A stretch of DNA of 64,000 nt from Pseudomonas segetis (lineage in GTDB: Bacteria; Pseudomonadota; Gammaproteobacteria; Pseudomonadales; Pseudomonadaceae). The stretch lies in contig NZ_FZOG01000002.1 of NCBI RefSeq assembly GCF_900188155.1, forward strand, positions 573,845 to 637,844. The letters are read 5' to 3'. Position numbers and translations under genes: made by a program. Within the stretch, counting starts at the first letter, position 1, and every line of letters starts with the position of its first letter. This document shows, piece by piece, positions 18,814 to 34,177 of this stretch. The notes under the pieces were generated by a model that worked only from the letters and a program-made list of their open reading frames with translations, ran no database searches and had not been told where the DNA came from.

Positions 18814-19755
18814 CTACTGCGGCCAAAATGCCCGAATCCCCGCCACGCCCTGGGCGCCAAGCTGGCGCGCTCGGGATGCGTCTTGCGGACCTACACCGCC
18901 GAGCAGATAGACCGGCAGTTGCGCCCCCTCGAGCAGCGCTTCGGCCTGCTGCCAGCCCAATGGCTGCGCATCTGGATGGGTTTTGGTTGCGAGAAGCGGG
19001 GACAAAGTGACGAAATCGACCTTCAGTTGTTGGGCCAGCAACAGCTCTTGCGCCGAATGACAGGATGCGGCCAGCCAGCGCTCCGCCGGGATAGGCCGCT
19101 CACCAGAAGCCAACTGATGCAGTTGTTTGGAGGTTAGGTGCCAGCCTGCGGCTGGAAAATCACTGAGCCACTCCAGGGGGCCTTTGAGCATCAACTGAGC
19201 ACGGCCAGCGCACAAGCCCACCGCGTCGAGGGCCAGGTCACGATACTGTGGGTCAAACATGGCAGGCGCCCGCAACTGCAGCAGGCGAACACCACTATCG
19301 ACAGCGCGCTTGATTCCCCGCAAAAGGTCCCCTGCATCGAGGTCTTGCGGGGTAATCAAATATTGCTCGGGCAAGCGCGCGGCAGCCACAATGGGCCGGT
19401 TCGCTGCCGGAAACTCATATTCCAGCAGTTGGCGGTTATTGACCCACTTCAAGGGCTGGCCTTCCGCGCCGTGCGGTTGGCCCTCAAAGGCAGTCACGTC
19501 CCAGACGTCGAGCAGGATTTGCTTGTCCGGGTAGTCGTGACGGATCTGGATCAGCGGCCGAGCGGCGGTTGGAACTATGCCCAGCTCTTCGCTCAACTCG
19601 CGTGCGAGCGCTGTTTCAACAGCCTCGCCCGCCTCCACCTTGCCGCCGGGAAACTCCCATAAACCGCCCTGATGTTGATCATCCGCGCGCTTGGCAATAA
19701 GAATCCGACCATCGTCTCCACGGATGACTGCAGCTACAACATGTACTCGTTTCAA
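18814..19755 (-). CDS. Nudix hydrolase fused to a TenI/ThiE-like domain
   Basis: 313 residues starting with TTG, which overlaps the GST stop (TTGA) and has AGAGGAA upstream. Residues 1-130 form a MutT-type Nudix domain with a full Nudix box: G-K-V-E-A-G-E, seven residues, then RELSEELG. It should hydrolyse 8-oxo-dGTP or similar. Residues from about 140 form a thiamine-phosphate-synthase/TenI barrel with VRLLQLRAP, HLTSKQL, VTLSPLLATKTHPDAQPLGW and LLGGVGPQDA. The Lys after the QLR motif and the Asp normally found in the NDR loop are missing, so thiamine phosphate synthesis is unlikely. The fusion is known in pseudomonads and relatives, but the role of the second domain is open. Confidence 0.9.
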   Translation of the reverse strand: MKRVHVVAAVIRGDDGRILIAKRADDQHQGGLWEFPGGKVEAGEAVETALARELSEELGIVPTAARPLIQIRHDYPDKQILLDVWDVTAFEGQPHGAEGQPLKWVNNRQLLEYEFPAANRPIVAAARLPEQYLITPQDLDAGDLLRGIKRAVDSGVRLLQLRAPAMFDPQYRDLALDAVGLCAGRAQLMLKGPLEWLSDFPAAGWHLTSKQLHQLASGERPIPAERWLAASCHSAQELLLAQQLKVDFVTLSPLLATKTHPDAQPLGWQQAEALLEGAQLPVYLLGGVGPQDASRARQLGAQGVAGIRAFWPQ

Positions 19756-20378
19756 CCCAACTGTTCCTCTTGTGCGGCCTTGTACCAGCGCTGAAAAGCA
19801 GGCCAGTTGTAGATGGCCTCGACATAGGCGCTGGCTTCGGGCGGCAGTTCCACCTGATAACTACGCAGACGGCTGGCCACCGGCGCATAAAAGGCATCGG
19901 CAGCGCTTGGCTGGCCAAACAGGAACGGACCTTGTTGACCGAACCCGGCGCGACACTCGGCCCACAAACGACACACCTGCTCTATGTCGCCAGTAACGTC
20001 CGCCGCTACATTGGCCAGCGGCTGGGCACGCTGCAGATCCATCGGCATATGTGTACGCAAGCTCGCGAAACCGCTGTGCATTTGCGCGCAAACACTGCGC
20101 GCCACCGCACGGGCATATACGTCCTTTGGCCAGAGTGAGGGACACTGCTCGGCAAGGTACTCGACGATCGCCAAGGAATCCCAAACCGGACCATCGGCTG
20201 TTTTCAGCAGTGGCACCTTACCGCTTGGCGAGTGCTGGGCGATGAGTTGGGCAGTATCGGGCTTGTTCAGCGCGATCAAGACCTCGTCGTAATCGACGCC
20301 AGCGATTTCCAGTGCCAGCGCCGCCCGTAAAGACCAGGATGAATAGCGTTTATCACCGATGACGAGTTGCAGGGTCAT
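19752..20378 (-). CDS. Glutathione S-transferase family protein
   Basis: 208 residues. The N-terminal thioredoxin-like domain reads LVIGDKRYSSWSLRAALAL, with serines in the active-site region, and KVPLLKTADGPVWDSLAIVEYL, the cis-Pro and glutathione gamma-Glu binding elements. An all-helical C-terminal domain follows. Start at 20378 because GGAG lies 7 bases upstream; a longer frame from 20399 lacks a site. The gene is coupled through overlapping stop and start codons with the Nudix-TenI gene. Substrate unknown; the pair may serve damage or electrophile defence, which is inference. Confidence 0.88.
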   Translation of the reverse strand: MTLQLVIGDKRYSSWSLRAALALEIAGVDYDEVLIALNKPDTAQLIAQHSPSGKVPLLKTADGPVWDSLAIVEYLAEQCPSLWPKDVYARAVARSVCAQMHSGFASLRTHMPMDLQRAQPLANVAADVTGDIEQVCRLWAECRAGFGQQGPFLFGQPSAADAFYAPVASRLRSYQVELPPEASAYVEAIYNWPAFQRWYKAAQEEQLG

Positions 20379-20458
20379 TGCAGTTCTCCGGTAATTCATT
20401 GAATGACCTAGTAACCGAGGAGCAGCCGACTACCCCTCAGTCGAGCCAGGACGTTGTA

Positions 20459-21676
20459 TCAAGTGCGATATTCGGCATTGATCTTGACGTACTCGTGCGA
20501 CAAGTCAGTGGTCCAGATCGTCTCGCTGGTCGCGCCACGGCCCAGTTCAATGCGAATGGTGATTTCCTCTTCAGCCATCACCGCCGCGCCCTGCTCTTCG
20601 GTGTAAGTTTCAGCCCGACAGCCTTTACTGGCGATGCAGATATCGCCGAGAAACACGTCGATCTTGCTCACATCCAACTGGGCAACGCCTGCACGGCCAA
20701 CAGCCGCGAGAATGCGTCCCCAATTAGGGTCGGACGCAAACAGTGCGGTCTTGATCAGTGGTGAATGTGCAACCGCGTAGCCAACATCCAGGCATTCTTG
20801 ATGGGTCGCGCCGCCGTTTACAACGACAGTGACGAACTTGGTCGCACCTTCACCATCACGGACGATGGCCTGCGCGACCTCCATGCATACCTCGAACACG
20901 GCCTGCTTCAAGGCTGCAAAATAAGCACCGCTGGCCTGGGTGATCTCGTCCAACTCGACCTTGCCCGTTGCTACCAGCATGCAGCAATCATTGGTCGAGG
21001 TATCTCCATCAATGGTGATGCGGTTGAACGACTTATTGGCGGCATCACGCAACAAGTCCTGGAGCACGCCTTGGGCGACCTTGGCATCCGTGGCGATATA
21101 GCCGAGCATGGTCGCCATGTTTGGCTTGATCATGCCCGCGCCCTTACTGATGCCGGTGACGGTAACTGTGACACCTTCATGCACGAACTGGCGACTGGCG
21201 CCTTTGGGCAAGGTGTCAGTGGTCATGATGCCGGTTGCAGCATCGGCCCAGTTATTCTCTGACAGGTTATCCAGCGCCGCTTGCAGGGCGCCCTCGATCT
21301 TCTCGACCGGTAGCGGCTCACCAATCACACCGGTCGAAAATGGCAACACCGACTGCTCATCGACGCCCGCAAGCTCGGCCAGCCTGGCGCAGGTGCGCGC
21401 AGCATTCTCAAGCCCGGACTCGCCAGTGCCCGCATTGGCATTACCTGTATTGGTAAGCAGGTAACGCACAGGCCCCAGCACGCGCTTTTTTGCAAGAGTT
21501 ACAGGGGCTGCACAAAATGAGTTCAGGGTGAATACACCCGCAACGCTTGAGCCTTCGGCGCAACGCATGACGACAACATCCTTTCGCCCTGGTCGCTTGA
21601 TACCAGCGCTCGCGATTCCCAGTTCAAAGCCTGCAACCGGATGCAGGGCAGACAGCGGGCCAAGACCTACAGCCAT
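20459..21676 (-). CDS. argJ: Bifunctional ornithine acetyltransferase / N-acetylglutamate synthase
   Basis: 405 residues, the normal length for ArgJ. The self-cleavage site is in ATGIMTTDT, where the second Thr becomes the N-terminal nucleophile of the beta subunit. TNTGNANAGTG and the C-terminal [12 protein letters not shown] end are conserved. The enzyme moves the acetyl group from N-acetylornithine to glutamate, closing the cyclic arginine pathway, and can also make N-acetylglutamate from acetyl-CoA. It lies downstream of secA on the same strand and is separated from it by a hairpin terminator, so it likely has its own promoter. No arginine operator was identified. Confidence 0.96.
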   Translation of the reverse strand: MAVGLGPLSALHPVAGFELGIASAGIKRPGRKDVVVMRCAEGSSVAGVFTLNSFCAAPVTLAKKRVLGPVRYLLTNTGNANAGTGESGLENAARTCARLAELAGVDEQSVLPFSTGVIGEPLPVEKIEGALQAALDNLSENNWADAATGIMTTDTLPKGASRQFVHEGVTVTVTGISKGAGMIKPNMATMLGYIATDAKVAQGVLQDLLRDAANKSFNRITIDGDTSTNDCCMLVATGKVELDEITQASGAYFAALKQAVFEVCMEVAQAIVRDGEGATKFVTVVVNGGATHQECLDVGYAVAHSPLIKTALFASDPNWGRILAAVGRAGVAQLDVSKIDVFLGDICIASKGCRAETYTEEQGAAVMAEEEITIRIELGRGATSETIWTTDLSHEYVKINAEYRT

Positions 21677-21726
21677 GAATAAACTCCTTGAGATGTTGCG
21701 GCGTCACGCCATTAAGTGGATGGTAA

Positions 21727-21759
21727 AACGCCGCGATCGGTTCAACCGGTCGCGGCGTT
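21727..21759. terminator. Hairpin terminator after secA
   Basis: A 14-bp stem (AACGCCGCGATCGG / CCGGTCGCGGCGTT, one G-T pair) with a TTCAA loop. On the minus strand it is followed by a short T-run (TTTT). Confidence 0.8.
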
Positions 21760-21828
21760 CACGGGTCAGTCGAGCCTGGCTACTTGCAATAAACCTGGAC
21801 AGCCAGCGGCTGACCAGGGTCACATCAA

Positions 21829-24561
<2,733 letters not shown>

Positions 24562-24679
24562 ATCGACAGGTTCTTCCCACACGTATGGATGGAGGGCGGC
24601 CCAAGAGTCGCCCATGCAGCCCTAATGGCTGCGTGCGAAGGGGGCATTCTACCCGGAAATGAAGATGATGAAAGCGACG

Positions 24680-25612
24680 TTATTTTTCGTCGCTTACACG
24701 AGCTATGTAGCTGGAAGGGTTTACCACTCGACCAAGCTTGGTTACTTCAAAGTGCACATGGTAACCGGTAGAGCGTCCCGTGCTGCCAACCAGAGCAATT
24801 GTTTGCCCACGCTTGACCAGATCACCGACCTGTACCTCGTTACGCTTATTGTGCCCGTAGAGGGTTACATAGCCATCTGCATGACTTATTTCTACTACAT
24901 TACCATAACCATTCTTACGCCCGGAAAAGGTCACGACACCTGCGGCCACCGATACCACAGGGCTACCTGCCTTGGCGGCGAAGTCCACCCCCTTGTGCAC
25001 ACTGGCACGACCGGTCAGTGGATCGGTACGCCGGCCAAAGGGAGAAGAAACATAGCCCTGCAAAACCGGACGCCCCGCAAGGTACTCAGCTTCATTGAGG
25101 CGGCGCTCGGCCAGTAACTGCTCAAGCACCTCCAACTGCTGCTCTCGACTATCAAGTTGCAAGGCCAGCTCATCGAGGGTGCTCATGAACGCCGGAGGCG
25201 CATAGGCGGCGGTGCCGTATGGCTCTTCTGGACCGCCCTGACCCACATTAAGCGAGAAATCGAACTCGCTTGAGTCGATATCAGCCAATTCGGTCAGGCG
25301 TTCGCCCAAAGCATCAAGGCGCGTCAGGCGTGCCTGCAAGTCGGCCACATGGGCCGCGAATGCATCCAGTTGGCGCTGCGCATCTACCCGCACGGCCCCC
25401 ACTTCTGCGCGCTGCTCATCCAGTGCCTGAGTAATTATTTGCGTGTCATCGTGGTCGACCACCTGGGCATCAGGTGACATCCACACGCCGACAACAGTAC
25501 CGAGGCTAAGCGAGCCGGCCACCAGGATGAACAATCCCGCCACCAGCCATCTTAAATCGAAGCTCAAGGTACGAGCGGCGCCATGACGCCGACTTAATAG
25601 AATTATTTGCAC
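24680..25612 (-). CDS. M23-family peptidoglycan endopeptidase, membrane anchored
   Basis: 310 residues from a GTG at 25612 with AGGGGAAG upstream. A cytoplasmic N-terminus (VQIILLSRRHGAART) is followed by one membrane helix (about 20-45), a coiled-coil segment (about 65-110 and 145-175), and the LytM/M23 domain. The zinc ligands are visible: HKGVDFAA (H and D) and GYHVHFEV (HxH). The full active set suggests a real D,D-endopeptidase acting on cross-links in the periplasm, unlike EnvC/NlpD activators. The gene lies 118 bases upstream of secA in the same direction and is divergent from dciA with 80 bases between them. Confidence 0.88.
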   Translation of the reverse strand: MQIILLSRRHGAARTLSFDLRWLVAGLFILVAGSLSLGTVVGVWMSPDAQVVDHDDTQIITQALDEQRAEVGAVRVDAQRQLDAFAAHVADLQARLTRLDALGERLTELADIDSSEFDFSLNVGQGGPEEPYGTAAYAPPAFMSTLDELALQLDSREQQLEVLEQLLAERRLNEAEYLAGRPVLQGYVSSPFGRRTDPLTGRASVHKGVDFAAKAGSPVVSVAAGVVTFSGRKNGYGNVVEISHADGYVTLYGHNKRNEVQVGDLVKRGQTIALVGSTGRSTGYHVHFEVTKLGRVVNPSSYIARVSDEK

Positions 25613-25692
25613 GACTTCCCCTTTTGGTGGTGCCCAAGTTGGCAGCAGCATTTCTGCTACCATGGCGGCTCCACAATCGTAGGCGTCCAGCC

Positions 25693-26148
25693 ATGTCTTT
25701 TCGTCCTTTGCCAGCTAAAGCACCTGCCGCGCTATTGCGCGAAGCAAAGCCCCTGCAAGCCTTGTTTAATGAGGCCCAAAGGCTTGAAAAACTGCAGCGC
25801 TTGCTTGAAAGCCAGCTTCAGCCTGCTGCCAGAGAACACTGTCATGTTGCGACCTGGCGTGCCGGTTGTTTGCTTCTTATTGTCACTGATGGCCATTGGG
25901 CCACCCGCCTGCGTTATCAGCAAAAGCGCCTGCTCAAACAGCTGCAGGCACTCGAAGCGTTCGCGACATTAACCAAGATCCACTTCAAGGTGCAACCATC
26001 AACAGCTGAAAGGCGTGCGGGAGGTCGCACAATTATCCTTTCGGACAGTGCGGCAGAAAATATTCAAGCCACAGCTGAAGGTATAAGCGACCCGACGCTG
26101 CGCGCGGCCCTGGAGCGACTGGCCAAGCACACCAAGCCAGCCGACTGA
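25693..26148 (+). CDS. dciA: DciA-like replicative-helicase loader (DUF721)
   Basis: 151 residues with the DUF721 fold: an N-terminal helix-rich stretch (LPAKAPAALLREAKPLQALFNEAQRL) and a KH-like central domain (HVATWRAGCLLLIVTDGHWATRLRYQQKRLLKQLQ). DciA interacts with DnaB and helps load it at the origin, replacing the DnaC type in most bacteria. The position between lpxC and secA is conserved in pseudomonads. The C-terminal half is variable and likely disordered. It is convergent with lpxC, and the terminator at 26221 separates them. Confidence 0.82.
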   Translation: MSFRPLPAKAPAALLREAKPLQALFNEAQRLEKLQRLLESQLQPAAREHCHVATWRAGCLLLIVTDGHWATRLRYQQKRLLKQLQALEAFATLTKIHFKVQPSTAERRAGGRTIILSDSAAENIQATAEGISDPTLRAALERLAKHTKPAD

Positions 26149-26220
26149 TTCGCACGACCGCTACAAAGTCAGAACTTTCCGAGACCAGAAACTGAAACGT
26201 CGCTCAAGATCTGAAGACCA

Positions 26221-26248
26221 ATAAAAAAGGCCACCATGAGGTGGCCTT
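26221..26248 (-). terminator. Intrinsic terminator of the dcw-lpxC cluster
   Basis: On the minus strand a 9-bp perfect stem (AAGGCCACC / GGTGGCCTT, loop TCAT) is followed by a run of six T. It lies 26 bases after lpxC and closes the cluster. It is also in place to act on dciA from the other side. Confidence 0.9.
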
Positions 26249-26273
26249 AAGCGTAAAGCGGAGAGTGTTCGGT

Positions 26274-27221
<948 letters not shown>

Positions 27222-27297
27222 TCAACAATGGCCGGCGATAATAGCAGAACCGGCCTTTGCTGAATACCAATCACCCTAATGCTCCTGATACATTTCA

Positions 27298-28512
27298 TTA
27301 ATCGGCCTGACGGCGCAGAAAAGCAGGGATGTCCAGGTAATCCAGATCGTCCTGCGGATTCATTTTTGCTGCAGTCGCAGCGCCGGCGTGGCTCTGACGC
27401 TGAACGGTTGGACGCTCATAGTCTTTGTAGTTGACGCTTTGCTCGCTACGCGGTGCTGCAGAGGCAGCAGGCGCCTGTTGAGCGGTCGACGGAGCCGAAA
27501 CCGGCGCTGAGCTGACCTGTACAGTGTTGTCGATAACCTTGACCGGCTTCTCGATTTTCGCACCCAGACCAGTTGCAACAACGGTGACGTGCAGTTCATC
27601 GCGCATATCCGGGTCAATCACTGTGCCTACCTTGACAGTGGCGTGCTCGGAAGCAAATTGCTCGATGATGTTACCGACATCGGAGTACTCACCCAGCGAC
27701 AGGTCAGGACCGGCTGTGATGTTAACCAGGATGCCACGCGCGCCCTGCAGGTTTACATCTTCCAGCAGTGGGTTGCGGATAGCCGCTTCGGTCGCTTCAC
27801 GGGCGCGGTTCGGACCACTGGCGCAACCAGTGCCCATCATCGCCATGCCCATTTCGCTCATCACGGTTTTAACGTCGGCAAAGTCGACGTTGATCATGCC
27901 TGGACGCTTGATGATGTCGGAAATACCGCGCACCGCACCGGCCAGAACATCGTCAGCCTTGGCGAAGGCCGACAGCAGGCTGGCGTCCTTGCCGAGGATG
28001 GTCAGCAGTTTTTCGTTAGGGATGGTGATCAACGAGTCAACGCTTTGCGACAGAGCACGGATGCCTTCTTCGGCGATCTGCATGCGCTTGCGGCCTTCGA
28101 ATGGGAACGGACGCGTGACCACTGCAACGGTCAGAATCCCCATTTCCTTGGCGACTTCAGCAATCACGGGGGCAGCGCCGGTGCCGGTACCGCCACCCAT
28201 GCCCGTGGTGATGAAGACCATATCAGTGCCCTGCAGCACTTCGGCGATGCGCTCGCGGTCTTCCATGGCCGCCTGACGGCCAACTTCGGGATTGGCACCA
28301 GCACCCAGGCCCTTGGTCACGCCGGTACCGAGCTGCAGCACGGTGCGTGCACCAATGTTCTTCAACGCCTGGGCATCGGTGTTGGCGCAAATAAATTCAA
28401 CGCCTTCAATGTTACTGACGCACATGTGGTTCACGGCATTGCCGCCACCGCCACCGACGCCGATAACTTTGATAACTGCGCTTTGCGGGATGTTATCTAC
28501 GAGTTCGAACAT
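27298..28512 (-). CDS. ftsZ: Cell division GTPase FtsZ
   Basis: 404 residues. The tubulin signature GGGTGTG is present near residue 105, the T7 loop is near NVDFADVKTVM, and a variable Ala/Pro/Gln-rich linker (about 320-375) leads to the conserved C-terminal peptide DYLDIPAFLRRQAD, which binds FtsA, ZipA and MinC. FtsZ polymerises into the mid-cell Z ring. It follows ftsA with a 65-base gap. The strength of its ribosome site (GGAGAGGG before the ATG) suits high expression. No defects seen. Confidence 0.99.
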   Translation of the reverse strand: MFELVDNIPQSAVIKVIGVGGGGGNAVNHMCVSNIEGVEFICANTDAQALKNIGARTVLQLGTGVTKGLGAGANPEVGRQAAMEDRERIAEVLQGTDMVFITTGMGGGTGTGAAPVIAEVAKEMGILTVAVVTRPFPFEGRKRMQIAEEGIRALSQSVDSLITIPNEKLLTILGKDASLLSAFAKADDVLAGAVRGISDIIKRPGMINVDFADVKTVMSEMGMAMMGTGCASGPNRAREATEAAIRNPLLEDVNLQGARGILVNITAGPDLSLGEYSDVGNIIEQFASEHATVKVGTVIDPDMRDELHVTVVATGLGAKIEKPVKVIDNTVQVSSAPVSAPSTAQQAPAASAAPRSEQSVNYKDYERPTVQRQSHAGAATAAKMNPQDDLDYLDIPAFLRRQAD

Positions 28513-28577
28513 TTTCCCTCTCCTATATTTCTAGTTTTGTAACGCCTACTGCACACGCTTAAACAACCACTGATCAA

Positions 28578-29831
28578 TCAGAAGTTGCCCTGTACCCAGC
28601 GCTTCAAGCGCTCGAGTACCGGTTCTTTTTTGTCTTCGCTGAAGCCATTGCTGCCAACTGAAGACATCGAAATTCCATCGGCCTGCTTTTGCAGTCCGTA
28701 GAGCAACAGGCCAACGCCTGTCGAATAAATCGGGTTGCGCACCACGTCACCAAGGCCTTTAACGCCCTGAGCGACGCCAAGGCGCACCGGCATGTGGAAA
28801 ATTTCCTCTGCCAGCTCTACCGCCCCTTCCATCTTCGCGGTACCGCCAGTCAGCACCACGCCTGCCGGAATCAGGTCTTCATAACCGCTGCGGCGCAGCT
28901 CGGCCTGAATCAGGGTGAACAGTTCGTCATAACGCGGTTCAACCACCTCGGCCAGGGTTTGGCGAGACAGGTCACGCGGCGCACGATCGCCCACGCTCGG
29001 CACCTTGATGGTTTCACCAGGACCGGCCAGCTTGGCCAGGGCGCAGGCATAACGAATCTTGATTTCTTCGGCGTACTGGGTTGGGGTACGCAGTGCCATG
29101 GCGATATCGTTGGTGACTTGATCCCCCGCAATAGGGATCACGGCGGTATGACGGATAGCGCCTTCGGTGAAGATGCAGATGTCAGTGGTACCGCCGCCGA
29201 TATCGACCAGGCACACGCCCAGCTCTTTCTCGTCGTCGGTCAGCACGGCATAGGCCGAAGCCAGTTGTTCGAGGATGATGTCGTCGACTTCAAGGCCGCA
29301 GCGACGCACGCACTTCTCGATGTTCTGCGCGGCATTGACGGCACAGGTGACCACATGGACCTTGGCTTCCAGGCGCACGCCAGACATGCCCAGCGGCTCA
29401 CGAACGCCTTCCTGGTTATCGATCACGTAGTCCTGGGGCAAGGTGTGCAGCACACGTTGATCCGCAGGAATGGCAACCGCCTGGGCAGCGTCAAGCACAC
29501 GCTCTAGGTCGGCACGACTGACTTCGCGATCGCGGATCGCAACAATCCCGTGGGAGTTGAGGCTACGGATGTGATTCCCCGCCACGCCGACGAAAGCCGA
29601 GTGAATCCGGCAACCCGCCATCAGCTGTGCTTCCTCGACGGCCCGCTGGATCGACAACACCGTTGACTCGATATTCACCACCACGCCCTTCTTCAGGCCA
29701 CGCGACGGATGTGTACCGATGCCGACGATCTCCAATTGACCATCTGGCGTAACTTCGCCCACGAGCGCCACCACCTTGGATGTGCCAATGTCGAGGCCAA
29801 CGATCATCTTGCCACTCTCAACGTTTGCCAT
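28578..29831 (-). CDS. ftsA: Cell division protein FtsA
   Basis: 417 residues from MANVESGKMIVGLDIGTSKV, the length known for P. aeruginosa. A GTG eight codons upstream overlaps the ftsQ stop, but AGGAG lies between the two starts and favours the ATG. Actin-fold phosphate loops appear as GLDIGTSK and VDIGGGTTDI. The C-terminal amphipathic helix (LERLKRWVQGNF) anchors the protein to the membrane. FtsA tethers FtsZ and triggers recruitment of later division proteins. It sits between ftsQ and ftsZ in the usual order. Confidence 0.98.
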   Translation of the reverse strand: MANVESGKMIVGLDIGTSKVVALVGEVTPDGQLEIVGIGTHPSRGLKKGVVVNIESTVLSIQRAVEEAQLMAGCRIHSAFVGVAGNHIRSLNSHGIVAIRDREVSRADLERVLDAAQAVAIPADQRVLHTLPQDYVIDNQEGVREPLGMSGVRLEAKVHVVTCAVNAAQNIEKCVRRCGLEVDDIILEQLASAYAVLTDDEKELGVCLVDIGGGTTDICIFTEGAIRHTAVIPIAGDQVTNDIAMALRTPTQYAEEIKIRYACALAKLAGPGETIKVPSVGDRAPRDLSRQTLAEVVEPRYDELFTLIQAELRRSGYEDLIPAGVVLTGGTAKMEGAVELAEEIFHMPVRLGVAQGVKGLGDVVRNPIYSTGVGLLLYGLQKQADGISMSSVGSNGFSEDKKEPVLERLKRWVQGNF

Positions 29832-29851
29832 GTGTCTTGCCTTCTCCTGAT

Positions 29852-30709
29852 TCACTGCACAGCAGCGGTTTCAGCCGCCGTGGGCGCTACCGGCTGACGC
29901 CACGCAACGGCCAGGCCGTTGGAGTAACGCAGATCGATACGCGCGATATTCGCGATTTGCTCTTTCAATTCTTTGTCGTAAATGGCAATGAAACGGCGCA
30001 TTTTTTCGACCAGGTGATCGCGCCCCAACAGCAGCTCGACCCCCTGTGATGTCACTAAAAACCAGCTTCCGCGCTCACGCAGTTCAAGTCGTGCGATCGA
30101 GAAACCCATTGGCCGCAACATCTGGCTAAGCACCTGGTATTGCTGCATCACCCGCTGTTGCGCACGCTTAGGACCATACAACTGCGGTAAATGTTCGTAA
30201 TGAGCCAACTCTTCTGGCGCAAATGCCTGGCCCTGGTTATTCAGCAGCGAACCATCGCCCCAGCGGGCGATTGGCATCTGCTCTTCCAGGCTGACCACAA
30301 TCTGGTCAGGCCACACACGACGCACTGCTGCACTGGCAATCCAGGGCATTTGCTCAAGCTCGTGGCGCATGCCGGTCAAGTCGACACTGAAGAACTTCGA
30401 CTTGATAAATGGCGCGATCCGCTGCTGCACCGCTTGCTGGCTGACATAGCTCAAGTCACCTTCAACACTGACCTTGGCAATCGGCCGGTCGACGTAGGGC
30501 ATCAGGCGCACTGACAGCTCATAAGCACCAAAACCCAATGCCAGCAACAGCAGCGGCCACGCCAGACGCTTGAGGAACTTAAGGTCGGGTTTGCGCAAGC
30601 GCGAACCAAGCGGCTCCTTATCCACCAAACGACTGGCGCCACGCGGCACAGGCTTACCGCGTACTGGGGTACGGGTCGCTCCTGGCTGATGGCGGGCAAT
30701 GGCGTTCAT
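29852..30709 (-). CDS. ftsQ: Cell division protein FtsQ
   Basis: 285 residues: a basic cytoplasmic N-terminus of about 50 residues, one membrane helix (about 50-72), a POTRA domain ([39 protein letters not shown]), and the beta domain that binds FtsB/FtsL. It connects early and late divisome parts and lies three bases after ddlB. Length and layout are normal. Confidence 0.97.
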   Translation of the reverse strand: MNAIARHQPGATRTPVRGKPVPRGASRLVDKEPLGSRLRKPDLKFLKRLAWPLLLLALGFGAYELSVRLMPYVDRPIAKVSVEGDLSYVSQQAVQQRIAPFIKSKFFSVDLTGMRHELEQMPWIASAAVRRVWPDQIVVSLEEQMPIARWGDGSLLNNQGQAFAPEELAHYEHLPQLYGPKRAQQRVMQQYQVLSQMLRPMGFSIARLELRERGSWFLVTSQGVELLLGRDHLVEKMRRFIAIYDKELKEQIANIARIDLRYSNGLAVAWRQPVAPTAAETAAVQ

Positions 30710-30712
30710 GAC

Positions 30713-33106
<2,394 letters not shown>

Positions 33107-33114
<8 letters not shown>

Positions 33115-34177
33115 GGGCCACCTCCAGGCAGATATCGACGACAGTGCGAGTTGCATCAGGTTTCGCCAGTTGGCGTGCCTTGGCGGCCATAGCGGTCAGT
33201 TGTTCGGAATGCATCAAAACCTCGGTCAGCTGTGCAGCGAGCGAGGCTGCATCAGTGGAGCGTTGTGGCAGGAGGACGGCGGCGCCCTCGCTCACCAGAT
33301 AATCGGCATTGCGGCTTTGGTGATCGTCAATGGCGTGGGGCAGCGGAACCAGGAAGGCAGCCAGCCCGGCAGCCGCCAGCTCACTGATGGTCAGCGCACC
33401 AGCACGGCAAATCACTAAATCAGCCCAGGCATAGGCTTGCGCCATGTCCTTGATGAATGGGGCGACCTGCGCTTCGACGCCCGCTTCGCGATAACGTTCG
33501 CCGGTAATTTCAGCGTGTTGCTTGCCCGCCTGATGGAACACTTCAGGACGCAGCTCGACAGCCACTTGGGCCAACGCCGCCGGCAATAATTTATTAAGGG
33601 GTTCGGCGCCCAGGCTGCCGCCCATCACCAACAACCGTGGTTTACGGCCCTGCAAGCTGTCACGCGGGGTTTCGAGAAACAGTTCCTCACGCACAGGGTT
33701 ACCGGTTGTGCGGCGCTTAGCCGAGGCCGCAAAGGTATTGGGGAAGGCTTCGCACACGCGGCTGGCAAAAGGCACCAGGCTGCGATTGGCCGTACCCGCA
33801 ACGGCATTCTGCTCGTGGATGATCAAGGGCGCACCAGACAGCCTGGCAGCCAAGCCGCCGGGCCCCGTGACATAACCGCCCATGCCCAGTACACATACAG
33901 GCTTCAGCTCGCGCATCACCTTGCGTGCCTGTAACAAGGCCTTGATCAGCTGGAAAGGTGCCTTGAGCAACGACAGCTTGCCCTTGCCGCGCAAACCCGA
34001 CACATCAATGAGGTGCAGCGGCAGGCCGGCAGCAGGTACCAATTCGTTTTCGATACCGCGCGGCGTGCCCAGCCAGTGCACGCTGTAGCCACGCGCCTTG
34101 AACTCAGCCGCACAGGCCAATGCCGGGAAGACGTGCCCGCCGGTACCGCCGGCCATGATCAGCACATTACCGCGCAT
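33107..34177 (-). CDS. murG: UDP-GlcNAc:lipid I GlcNAc transferase MurG
   Basis: 356 residues beginning [20 protein letters not shown], with an ideal AAGGAGG six bases before the ATG. The glycine loop [36 protein letters not shown] and the donor-site [15 protein letters not shown] are all intact. MurG is a membrane-associated GT-B glycosyltransferase that turns lipid I into lipid II. It overlaps ftsW by 11 bases and murC by eight. Confidence 0.98.

Noticed and set aside
27589..28542. A His/Ala-rich frame of 317 codons antisense to ftsZ
   Set aside because: Composition is that of a reversed conserved gene; no independent support.
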